Notes under the pieces: model-generated
What the model saw: the letters and a program-made list of their open reading frames with translations, nothing else
What the model was told of the DNA's origin: nothing
Databases searched by the model: none
Assembly: GCF_025210165.1 (NCBI RefSeq)
Contig: NZ_JAOASI010000022.1
Span: 1 to 38,243, forward strand
Direction: 5' to 3'
DNA: 38,243 nucleotides
Source of the DNA: Tepidibacter sp.
Lineage (GTDB): Bacteria; Bacillota; Clostridia; Peptostreptococcales; Peptostreptococcaceae
Made by a program: the position numbers and the translations under genes
In this document: positions 31,893-38,243 of the stretch, piece by piece
Position numbering within the stretch: the first letter of the stretch is position 1
How the letters are laid out: every line of letters starts with the position of its first letter

Positions 31893-32891
31893 CTATACTA
31901 AATTATATTTTAATAAAAGCTCAGCTATTTGAACTGTGTTAGTTGCAGCTCCTTTTCTTATATTATCAGCTACAACCCACATGTTGATACCATTATCTAA
32001 GCTAAAATCCCTTCTTATTCTTCCGACGAACACCTCGTCTTTTCCTGCAGTATCTAGTGCAAGTGGATATTGGTTATTTTCAGGATCATCAACAACAACA
32101 ACTCCATCTGTATCATTTAAAATGTCAAATACTTCTTTAATATCAAATTCTTTTTCAAATTCAACATTAACAGATTCACTATGAGAATACATTACTGGTA
32201 TTCTTACTGTTGTAGCTGTTATTTTTATAGTATGATCATTTAATATTTTTTTAGTTTCATCTATCATTTTTATTTCTTCTTTTGTATAGCCATTGTCCAT
32301 AAATACATCTATATGAGGCAATGCATTATAAGCTATAGGGTGAGGATATAATTTATTTTCATTACCCTTAATACCTTCTTCTAAATCAGATATACCCTTA
32401 ACACCAGAACCTGAAACTGCTTGATATGTTGAGTATACTATTCTTTTTATACCGAATTTGTCGTGAAGATTTTTTAAAGGCACTACTGCTTGAATAGTAG
32501 AGCAGTTTGGATTTGCTATTATACCATTGTGATTTTTCACATCTTCAGGATTTACTTCTGGAACAACTAAAGGAACATCATCATACATTCTCCACATGCT
32601 ACTATTGTCTACTACTATAACGCCTTTTGCCTTAGCTATTGGAGCAAATTTTTTACTAATTTCTCCTCCGGCAGAGAATAAAGCTATATCTATATCCTTG
32701 TCAAAAGAATTTTCTGTTAGCTCCTCTATTATGTAGTCTTTTCCATTGAATTCAATAACATTTCCAGCAGATTTTTTTGATGCCAATAAATATAGGTTTT
32801 CTATAGGGAAATTTCTTTCCTTTAAAATCTTTAAAAATGTCCTTCCTACCATTCCTGTTGCACCAACTATTGCAACGTTTACTTTTTTCAT
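31893..32891 (-). CDS. asd: Aspartate-semialdehyde dehydrogenase
   Basis: 332 aa. It makes L-aspartate 4-semialdehyde, the branch point to lysine/DAP, threonine and methionine. [11 protein letters not shown] is the NADP-binding loop, the catalytic Cys lies in [10 protein letters not shown], and TYQAVSGSG is a family hallmark. First gene of the minus-strand lysine run. AGGGGG lies 7-8 nt before the ATG. I see no lysine riboswitch in the roughly 110 nt upstream, so control must come from elsewhere. Confidence 0.95.
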   Translation of the reverse strand: MKKVNVAIVGATGMVGRTFLKILKERNFPIENLYLLASKKSAGNVIEFNGKDYIIEELTENSFDKDIDIALFSAGGEISKKFAPIAKAKGVIVVDNSSMWRMYDDVPLVVPEVNPEDVKNHNGIIANPNCSTIQAVVPLKNLHDKFGIKRIVYSTYQAVSGSGVKGISDLEEGIKGNENKLYPHPIAYNALPHIDVFMDNGYTKEEIKMIDETKKILNDHTIKITATTVRIPVMYSHSESVNVEFEKEFDIKEVFDILNDTDGVVVVDDPENNQYPLALDTAGKDEVFVGRIRRDFSLDNGINMWVVADNIRKGAATNTVQIAELLLKYNLV

Positions 32892-33038
32892 AGATAAACC
32901 CCCTTTATCATAAATATATGATATTATATATTTTACAATGAAGAAAAAATAAATACTTTAATATATATTATCATTCAATATAAATATATTCAATAAAATA
33001 TGCGTTGTGATAATTCTTTTTTTAGAAAGGAGATAAAG

Positions 33039-34169
33039 ATGAATATAAGAGAAGATGTTCAGGGGTTAAAGAATAAAGTATATAAGCATAGAAGTGAATT
33101 AAATAAAATAGCAGAGCTAGGAATGAAGGAATATAAAACATCTAAATATATAAAAGATTATCTAGATTCTTTAGGACTAGAATATGAAGAATACTTAGAT
33201 ACGGCAGTAGTAGGAATTATAAAAGCAAAAAAACCTAAAAAAAATATAGCATTTAGAGCAGATATGGATGCTTTGAATATAGATGGACAAATAAAGCATC
33301 TTTGTGGTCATGATGGACATATGAGTATACTCTTAGGTTTTATAGAGTATTTAAATATAAATAAAGATAAGTTATCAGATAATATCGTTTTTATTTTTCA
33401 ACCAGCGGAAGAATCTCCTGGTGGAGCACTACCTTTAATAAAAGAAGGAGTGTTAGAAAAATATAAAGTCGATGAAATATATGGACTTCATATATATCCA
33501 GATATAGAAGAAGGATTTGTGGGAGTTAAGCCTGATCATTTCTTAGCTCAAACAGGAGAAATAGATATTGAGATAGTAGGTAGAGGTGGTCATGGAGCTA
33601 TGCCTCAAAACTCTGTTGATTCAATACTGATAGCTTCAAATTTTATCAATTCAATACAAAGTATAATATCTAGAAATATAAGACCTCTTGATGAAGGGGT
33701 ACTAAGTATTGGGAAAATAGAAGGCGGAAGCAGAAGAAATATAATAGCTGAAAGTGTTAAGCTTGAAGGTACTATAAGAGCATTTAAACAAGAAGTATAT
33801 GACAAAATAAAGCAAAGAATAGTTGAAATATCATGTGGTTTTGAAAAATCTTTCGATTGTAATATAAATATAAATATAAAAGATGATTACCCTGCAGTTA
33901 ATAATGACAAAGAACTATTTTATGAATTCAAAGAAGCTATTGATGATAAATATATAAAAATACTTGAGCCATTAATGATAGCTGAGGATTTCTCGTATTA
34001 TCAACAACATGTAAAAGGATTATTTTTTATGTTAGGTTCTAAAAATGTTGATAAAGAGTTTGTAAGTGGACTTCACCATATAAAGTTTAATTTTGATGAG
34101 AAGATACTTTTAAATGGTATAAATATATATGTAGAATTACTAAAGTATAAAGGAACTTTGTTAAAGTAA
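33039..34169 (+). CDS. M20 amidohydrolase, possible N-acetyl-diaminopimelate deacetylase
   Basis: About 376 aa. The M20 metal site is visible: FRADMDALNI, HLCGHDGHM, FQPAEESPGGA, then GLHIYPDI, and GRGGHGAMPQ in the lid domain, with LHHIKFNFDE at the end supplying the last ligand. These match the amidohydrolase/aminoacylase branch that includes DapL, which removes the acetyl group introduced by DapH. Its place next to asd-dapA-dapB-dapH, divergent from asd, supports that role, but no residue proves the substrate. The start is ATG 33039, with AAAGGAGAT just upstream; an ATG at 33000 lies before that site. Confidence 0.82.
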   Translation: MNIREDVQGLKNKVYKHRSELNKIAELGMKEYKTSKYIKDYLDSLGLEYEEYLDTAVVGIIKAKKPKKNIAFRADMDALNIDGQIKHLCGHDGHMSILLGFIEYLNINKDKLSDNIVFIFQPAEESPGGALPLIKEGVLEKYKVDEIYGLHIYPDIEEGFVGVKPDHFLAQTGEIDIEIVGRGGHGAMPQNSVDSILIASNFINSIQSIISRNIRPLDEGVLSIGKIEGGSRRNIIAESVKLEGTIRAFKQEVYDKIKQRIVEISCGFEKSFDCNININIKDDYPAVNNDKELFYEFKEAIDDKYIKILEPLMIAEDFSYYQQHVKGLFFMLGSKNVDKEFVSGLHHIKFNFDEKILLNGINIYVELLKYKGTLLK

Positions 34170-34205
34170 AAATACAACATAATCAAATTCATATTCTTAG
34201 TCCAA

Positions 34206-34258
34206 AAAGGGTATTAAAATATTAGCAATGTGTTAAATATTTTAATACCCTTTGTTTT
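34206..34258 (+). terminator. 18-bp intrinsic terminator after the M20 gene
   Basis: AAAGGGTATTAAAATATT (34206-34223) pairs exactly with 34236-34253 and is followed by GTTTTGT. Confidence 0.85.
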
Positions 34259-34352
34259 GTAAGTTTGGTTTTAAAATTAGTTTTCCATTATAAAACGGCC
34301 AAGAATATTTTAAGGATATATGGTAAAAATAAGTAAAAAGGAGGTTTTATAT

Positions 34353-34535
34353 ATGGAAAAAAATAAAAAGAAGAAAATAGTTACAGAAAATGATATAATG
34401 AAATATGAAATTGCAAGTGAAATAGGCCTTATGGATAAGATAAATGAAAAAGGATGGGCAGGACTTACAGCAAAAGAAGCTGGAAAAATTGGTGGAATGC
34501 TTACAGCTAGGAAAAAAAATAAGAAAAAGAAATAG
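34353..34535 (+). CDS. Minor alpha/beta-type small acid-soluble spore protein (SspF-like)
   Basis: 60 aa. The core YEIASEIGLMDKINEKGWAG followed by LTAKEAGKIGGMLTARKK matches the SASP pattern: the germination-protease region EIASEIGL and the GxLTxxExGxIGG motif. Lysine-rich ends (NKKKKI, NKKKKK) suit DNA binding. It is more divergent than the 68-aa SASP at 8855, so it resembles the minor SspF-type group. The start is ATG 34353, with AAAGGAGG upstream. The methyltransferase gene follows after only 9 nt. Confidence 0.85.
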   Translation: MEKNKKKKIVTENDIMKYEIASEIGLMDKINEKGWAGLTAKEAGKIGGMLTARKKNKKKK

Positions 34536-34544
34536 GAGAATATT

Positions 34545-35285
34545 ATGCAGTATAAAGATTTCGCATTCATATACGATAATTTAATGGACAATGTAGATTA
34601 TGATAAATGGGTAGATTATATAGAAGAAATAATAAAAAAGGAAGATGTACAAGTTAAGAATATACTAGAACTTGCATGTGGAACAGGCAACTTAACTATA
34701 CCTTTTGCTAAAAAAGAATATGATATTTTAGGTATTGATATATCTGAGGATATGCTTAGTGTAGCAAGAGAAAAATGTATAGATGAAGGTATTGAAGTTG
34801 TATTTTTAAATCAAGATATGACTGAGCTTGATTTTGAAGTTTATAATTTAGATTGTGTTTTGTGTGCATGTGATGGATTTAATTATATATTAGAGGATGA
34901 AAATATACAAAGTATATTCGATAATGTATATGAATTGCTTAAGCAAAAAGGTGTATTTATATTTGATATAAGCTCATATAATAAACTATCAAATATTCTT
35001 GGGAATAATACATTTGGTGAAAATAGGGAAGATATAACCTATATTTGGGAAAATTATTTTGATTATGAGACTAATATGGTAGAGATGGATTTGGCTTTCT
35101 TCACACGAAATAAAGAATATTATCAGAAGTTTGAAGAAACTCATTATCAAAGAGCTTATAAAAATGATGAAATAGTAAATATGCTAAAAAATACTGGATT
35201 TGATTATATTAAGGTATACAAGGATTTTACTTTTTTAAGCCCTGATGAAGAAACAGAGAGAGTATTTTTTGTGTGTAAAAAATAA
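34545..35285 (+). CDS. Class I SAM-dependent methyltransferase (YqeM-like)
   Basis: 246 aa. It starts MQYKDFAFIYDNLMDNVDYD. Motif I is intact (ILELACGTGNLTIPFA), the acidic ribose-binding residue lies in ILGIDISEDML, motif II is LDCVLCACDGFNYI and motif III KQKGVFIFDIS. This N-terminus plus Rossmann core matches the YqeM family of Firmicutes methyltransferases, whose substrate is not established. It starts 9 nt after the SASP gene, an unusual partner. Confidence 0.85.
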   Translation: MQYKDFAFIYDNLMDNVDYDKWVDYIEEIIKKEDVQVKNILELACGTGNLTIPFAKKEYDILGIDISEDMLSVAREKCIDEGIEVVFLNQDMTELDFEVYNLDCVLCACDGFNYILEDENIQSIFDNVYELLKQKGVFIFDISSYNKLSNILGNNTFGENREDITYIWENYFDYETNMVEMDLAFFTRNKEYYQKFEETHYQRAYKNDEIVNMLKNTGFDYIKVYKDFTFLSPDEETERVFFVCKK

Positions 35286-35293
35286 GAGTGTTA

Positions 35294-35322
35294 TTGACTG
35301 ATTATTATTTAGGTGGTATACT
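35294..35322 (+). promoter_or_regulatory. Sigma-A promoter of hslO
   Basis: TTGACT (35294-35299), a 17-nt spacer and TATACT (35317-35322), a strong match. Transcription would start near 35329, inside the inverted repeat that follows. Confidence 0.7.
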
Positions 35323-35324
35323 TT

Positions 35325-35363
35325 TTCCCTGATAAAATTAAACTTAAATATCAGGGAATTTTA
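35325..35363 (+). promoter_or_regulatory. Inverted repeat at the hslO start site (operator, leader hairpin or terminator)
   Basis: TTCCCTGATA (35325-35334) pairs with TATCAGGGAA (35349-35358) across 14 nt and is followed by TTTT. It could terminate the upstream methyltransferase, but it begins 2 nt after the -10 box of the hslO promoter, so a repressor operator or 5' leader hairpin fits as well. It does not match the CIRCE or CtsR sequences. Confidence 0.5.
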
Positions 35364-35417
35364 ACGTGTAATTAAATAATTCTTGTAATTATAGATAATA
35401 TTCATAAGGAGGTAAAT

Positions 35418-36296
35418 ATGAAAAACTATATAATAAGAGCTAGTGCGGGAAATCATAGCATAAGAGCTTTTGCTGCGTATACTACAGAAATGGTAGATAC
35501 TGCTAGAAAAATACATAATACAACACCTGTAGCGAGTGCTGCACTTGGAAGAACTTTAACTGCAACATCTATGATGGGTGTTATGATGAAGAATGAAAAT
35601 GATAAATTAACGGTACAAATAAAGGGTGATGGACCTTTAGGGAATATAGTTATAGTTAGTAATTCAAAAGGAATGGTAAAGGGGTATGTATCAAATCCTT
35701 TTGCTGATGTTCCTCCTAAATATGCTGGTAAGCTTGATGTTGGAGCAGCTGTTGGAAAACAAGGAACTATAACAGTTATAAAGGACTTAGGACTTAAAAA
35801 GCCGTATATAGGATCTTATCCTTTAGTAAATGGAGAAATAGCAGAGGACTTTACTGCCTATTTTGCATATTCAGAGCAACAACCATCTGCAATAGCTTTA
35901 GGTGTACTTGTTGATACTGACTATTCTGTAAAGGCATCTGGAGGGTTTATAATTCAGCTTCTTCCTGATGCTAGTGAAGAAATTATACAGATATTAGAGA
36001 AAAACTTATCTGACATGAAGCCTATATCAACTTTAATAGCTGAGGGAAAAATGCCAGAAGATATACTGGATATAGTACTTAAAGATATGGATCATGAGAT
36101 TCTTGATAAGTATGAAGTTGGATTTGAGTGCGATTGTAGTAAGGAAAGATTTGAAAGAGCATTGATTAGTATAGGAAAGAAGGATTTAGAAGAGATTCTT
36201 GAAACTGATAAAAAAGCAGAACTTACTTGTCATTTCTGTAATACAAGCCATCAGTTTGATGAAGCAGATTTAAAAAAACTTATAGATAGTATATAG
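35418..36296 (+). CDS. hslO: Redox-regulated chaperone Hsp33
   Basis: 292 aa. Hsp33 is a holdase switched on by oxidative unfolding. The four zinc-binding cysteines are present near the C-terminus as FECDCSKERF and LTCHFCNTSH (CxC and CxxC). The N-terminal domain has ASAALGRTLTATSMMGVMMK and KGDGPLGNIVIVS, followed by GYVSNP, all typical. AAGGAGG lies 6-7 nt before the ATG. Monocistronic, with its own promoter and terminator. Confidence 0.95.
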   Translation: MKNYIIRASAGNHSIRAFAAYTTEMVDTARKIHNTTPVASAALGRTLTATSMMGVMMKNENDKLTVQIKGDGPLGNIVIVSNSKGMVKGYVSNPFADVPPKYAGKLDVGAAVGKQGTITVIKDLGLKKPYIGSYPLVNGEIAEDFTAYFAYSEQQPSAIALGVLVDTDYSVKASGGFIIQLLPDASEEIIQILEKNLSDMKPISTLIAEGKMPEDILDIVLKDMDHEILDKYEVGFECDCSKERFERALISIGKKDLEEILETDKKAELTCHFCNTSHQFDEADLKKLIDSI

Positions 36297-36303
36297 ATTA
36301 AGG

Positions 36304-36331
36304 CAGATAGAATTCTTCTATCTGTTTTTTT
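36304..36331 (+). terminator. Intrinsic terminator after hslO
   Basis: CAGATAGA and TCTATCTG pair around ATTCT, followed by seven T. Confidence 0.9.
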
Positions 36332-36406
36332 GCATTTTTAAATAGGATGTATTATTTCATCAAAATTTAAAAAATTTAAATTTATTAAAAAATACAGAAT
36401 AATCCC

Positions 36407-36435
36407 TTGTAAGAAAAGCGATTAGAAGGTAAAAT
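36407..36435 (+). promoter_or_regulatory. Sigma-A promoter of megL
   Basis: TTGTAA (36407-36412), a 17-nt spacer and TAAAAT (36430-36435). The predicted leader is only about 15-20 nt, leaving no room for a SAM riboswitch downstream of it. Confidence 0.6.
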
Positions 36436-36457
36436 ATTACATGGGAGGCGATACAAT

Positions 36458-37660
36458 ATGAGTAATTATAATTTAAAGAAAGCTGGTTTTTCTACAAAAA
36501 CTATTCACGCAGGACACAAAAAGGATATCGTATCAGGAGCTTTAACTACTCCTATATATCAAACATCTACTTTTGTATTTGATAATGCAGAGCAAGGTGG
36601 AAGAAGATTTGCACTTGAAGAGCCAGGATATATATATACAAGACTTGGCAATCCAACATCTACACAATTAGAAGATAAGGTAGCAGCTCTTGAAAATGGT
36701 GAAGCTTGCATGTCTACAGCTTCTGGTATGGGAGCTATATCGTCTGCACTTTGGACAGCTTTAAAGGCTGGAGATCATGTTGTTGCTGATGAAACTTTAT
36801 ACGGTTGTACTTTTGCACTTTTAAATCATGGACTTACAAGATTTGGAGTAGAGGTTACTTTCGTAGATGCATCTAATGTAGACAATATAAAAAATGCTAT
36901 GAAGGATAATACTAAGGTTGTGTACATAGAAACACCTGCTAATCCAAACTTAAAGGTAGTTGATATTGAAGCAGTAGCTAAGGTTACTCATGAAAAAGAA
37001 GATTGTATGCTAATCGTTGACAATACATTCTGTACACCTTTCATTCAAAAACCGATTGAACTTGGAGCTGATGCTGTAGTTCATTCTGCTACTAAGTACT
37101 TAAATGGTCATGGAGATGTTATAGCAGGATTTGTAGTAGGAAAGCAAGAGTTTATAAATAATGTTAGATTATTTGGAGTAAAGGACATGACTGGAGCAGT
37201 TCTTAGCCCATTTGATGCATACTTAATAATAAGAGGATTAAAAACTTTAGGTGTAAGAATGCAAAGACATTGTGAAAATGCAATGGAAGTTGCAAAGTTT
37301 TTACAAAAGCATGAAGCAATAGAGAAAGTATATTATCCAGGATTTGAAGATCATGATCAATACGAAGTAGCTAAAAAGCAAATGGCTATGCCTGGTGCTA
37401 TGATAGCTTTTGAAGTTAAGGGTGGAATAGCTGAAGGTATACAATTCATAAATAGCCTTGAGCTTTGCACATTAGCAGTTAGCTTAGGTGATTGTGAGAC
37501 ATTAATCCAACATCCAGCATCTATGACTCATTCTCCTTATACTCCAGAAGAGAGAAAGCAAGCTGGAATAAGTGATGGACTTGTAAGATTATCAGTTGGT
37601 CTTGAGAATGTGGAAGATATAATTGGTGATTTAAAGCAAGGGTTAGATAGATTATTATAA
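36458..37660 (+). CDS. megL: Methionine gamma-lyase
   Basis: 400-aa PLP enzyme of the Cys/Met metabolism family. It breaks methionine into 2-oxobutyrate, methanethiol and ammonia. The PLP Lys is Lys213 in [22 protein letters not shown] places a Cys at residue 117, next to Tyr115, matching the Cys116/Tyr114 pair that marks methionine gamma-lyase and separates it from cystathionine lyases and synthases. [12 protein letters not shown] and [13 protein letters not shown] are family motifs. A GGGAGG site lies 8-9 nt before the ATG. Has its own promoter and terminator. Confidence 0.92.
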   Translation: MSNYNLKKAGFSTKTIHAGHKKDIVSGALTTPIYQTSTFVFDNAEQGGRRFALEEPGYIYTRLGNPTSTQLEDKVAALENGEACMSTASGMGAISSALWTALKAGDHVVADETLYGCTFALLNHGLTRFGVEVTFVDASNVDNIKNAMKDNTKVVYIETPANPNLKVVDIEAVAKVTHEKEDCMLIVDNTFCTPFIQKPIELGADAVVHSATKYLNGHGDVIAGFVVGKQEFINNVRLFGVKDMTGAVLSPFDAYLIIRGLKTLGVRMQRHCENAMEVAKFLQKHEAIEKVYYPGFEDHDQYEVAKKQMAMPGAMIAFEVKGGIAEGIQFINSLELCTLAVSLGDCETLIQHPASMTHSPYTPEERKQAGISDGLVRLSVGLENVEDIIGDLKQGLDRLL

Positions 37661-37683
37661 TTAAAAAAGAATATAAATATATG

Positions 37684-37714
37684 AAAGATGTGCCGATTAA
37701 AGGCACATCTTTTT
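37684..37714 (+). terminator. Intrinsic terminator after megL
   Basis: AAAGATGTGCC and GGCACATCTTT pair around GATTAAA, followed by further T. Confidence 0.92.
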
Positions 37715-37740
37715 GCTTTAAAAGATAAAAAATAGAAAGC

Positions 37741-37963
37741 TACTGTATCCACAAAATATAAACAATTCAATACCGATAATTAATATACCTTCTAATAAAA
37801 CTAGAGATTGTATCTTATCAAATATACTAAAACTTCTTAAACTCCCTACAGTCAAACAGAAGAAGTTTCTTAACGTATATTTGAACGATACAATCTAAGT
37901 TTTATAGTAGAAGGTATATCAAAATTATCTAACATTGAATTGTTTATATTGTGTAGTATCTAC
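37741..37963. repeat. Approximately 220-nt ladder-like imperfect inverted repeat
   Basis: Two arms of about 100 nt pair in ordered blocks separated by small internal loops. From the apex outwards: 37830-37838 with 37860-37868 (9 bp), 37818-37827 with 37875-37884 (10 bp), 37805-37814 with 37887-37896 (10 bp), 37783-37794 with 37908-37919 (12 bp), and 37751-37771 with 37934-37954 (20 of 21). The apical loop is about 21 nt (37839-37859). There is no open frame of note. It may be a miniature inverted-repeat transposable element or a structured RNA. Confidence 0.8.
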
Positions 37964-38108
37964 TTTAAAAGTTAAAGTGGGGATACTTTACCTAACTGAG
38001 TTTTATAATAACGGTGTTTGTCAATAGAGTTGTCGCATAAAATCTAATCCTTTTGTTATGTTCGATTTTTAAAAATACAGATTTTGAATATTTTACCATG
38101 CGTTTTTC
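37964..38108. other. Noncoding interval between the large hairpin and the edge gene
   Basis: About 145 nt without a recognisable gene. It contains AAAGTGGGGATACTTT, a small hairpin. If the edge gene belongs to an insertion sequence, one end of that element should lie in this stretch, perhaps near the TGTCAATAGAGTTGTCGC segment at about 38018; this is only a guess. Confidence 0.35.
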
Positions 38109-38140
38109 AAAAAGAGTATCTTTCAAGATATCTATTTTTC
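38109..38140 (-). terminator. Weak stem-loop after the edge gene
   Basis: AAAAAGAGTATCTT faces AAGATATCTATTTTT, with an imperfect short stem and T-runs on both strands, 5 nt beyond the stop of the minus-strand fragment. Confidence 0.35.
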
Positions 38141-38144
38141 AAAA

Positions 38145-38243
38145 TTATATTACATCGTTTTCAAATAAATCTTTGACCTCATCTGTTGGATTTAAAGCAA
38201 CGGTTTTAGGAGTTTCCCATTTTTGTATTCCTTTATTAAATCT
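38145..38243 (-). CDS. C-terminal fragment of unidentified protein, cut by the window edge
   Basis: The minus strand is open from the edge to TAA at 38145-38147. It encodes 32 residues, including GIQKWETPKTVALNPTDEV and ending DLFENDVI. The frame is intact, but no family is recognised. A transposase C-terminus is possible, given the neighbouring inverted-repeat element; other proteins are equally possible. Confidence 0.45.
   Translation of the reverse strand, partial: RFNKGIQKWETPKTVALNPTDEVKDLFENDVI

Noticed and set aside
32892-33038. Lysine riboswitch or other leader before asd
   Set aside because: The region is short and very AT-rich, with no conserved multi-stem layout visible.
36332-36457. 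SAM riboswitch before megL
   Set aside because: There is no S-box pattern, and the likely promoter leaves a leader of about 15-20 nt.
1-38243. CRISPR arrays, tRNA or rRNA genes, phage genes
   Set aside because: Reading both strands showed no regular direct repeats with spacers, no cloverleaf-like sequence or conserved TTCGA arm context, and no structural phage proteins.

Overview
The window is AT-rich, strongly prefers AGA for Arg and ATA for Ile, and carries spore genes, a Val T-box, two in-frame UGA selenocysteine codons and a complete D-proline reductase (prd) cluster. Together these point to a spore-forming, Stickland-fermenting member of the Clostridia, most likely Peptostreptococcaceae (relatives of Clostridioides, Paraclostridium and Acetoanaerobium). 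No database search was run, so the genus is inference.

Layout. 1-2400: end of an unknown gene, an aromatic-acid-exporter-like membrane protein, an FMN-binding lipoprotein and a convergent LysM/HEAT protein. 2430-6915: a consensus promoter and T-box leader driving valS, then folC. 6916-11251: a TSCPD protein, a beta-propeller protein, DUF4364, an alpha/beta SASP, a 54-aa protein, a PdaB-like deacetylase and an HD-GYP protein; several have a spore theme. 11640-13854: a divergent permease/LysR pair whose codon use differs from its neighbours and which looks inserted. 13911-22492: prdR, then, behind a sigma-54 promoter, prdC (Sec), prdA, a CBO2463-type gene, prdB (Sec), prdD, prdE and prdF. 22576-25388: a TauE/SafE permease, an OB-fold protein between two copies of a structured repeat, and a degenerate methyltransferase. 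25430-28812: a 47-aa membrane peptide gene, a CdsR-like sigma-54 activator and cdsB with its own sigma-54 promoter. 28889-34169: hpt, the minus-strand lysine/diaminopimelate run asd-dapA-dapB-dapH, and a divergent M20 amidohydrolase. 34353-37660: a second SASP, a methyltransferase, hslO and a methionine gamma-lyase. 37741-38243: a ladder-like imperfect inverted repeat of about 220 nt and a C-terminal gene fragment at the edge.

How the genes work together. PrdF racemises L-proline to D-proline. PrdA (pyruvoyl, after self-cleavage) and PrdB (Sec, UxxC) reduce it to 5-aminovalerate. PrdC (RnfC-like, CxxU) probably delivers electrons, and PrdR switches the operon on through sigma-54. A second sigma-54 circuit (CdsR-like/CdsB) and the methionine gamma-lyase degrade sulfur amino acids to keto acids plus H2S or methanethiol. 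The window is therefore rich in amino-acid fermentation.

The most notable observations are: PrdD and PrdE are split, in one reading frame, exactly at the position where PrdA self-cleaves; paired operator-like repeats lie upstream of the prd sigma-54 promoter; an 18-bp perfect stem without a U-run separates prdB from prdD; a large ladder hairpin lies after megL; two diverged copies of a structured repeat flank the OB-fold gene; and several genes have their stop codon or 3' coding end built into a long terminator hairpin.
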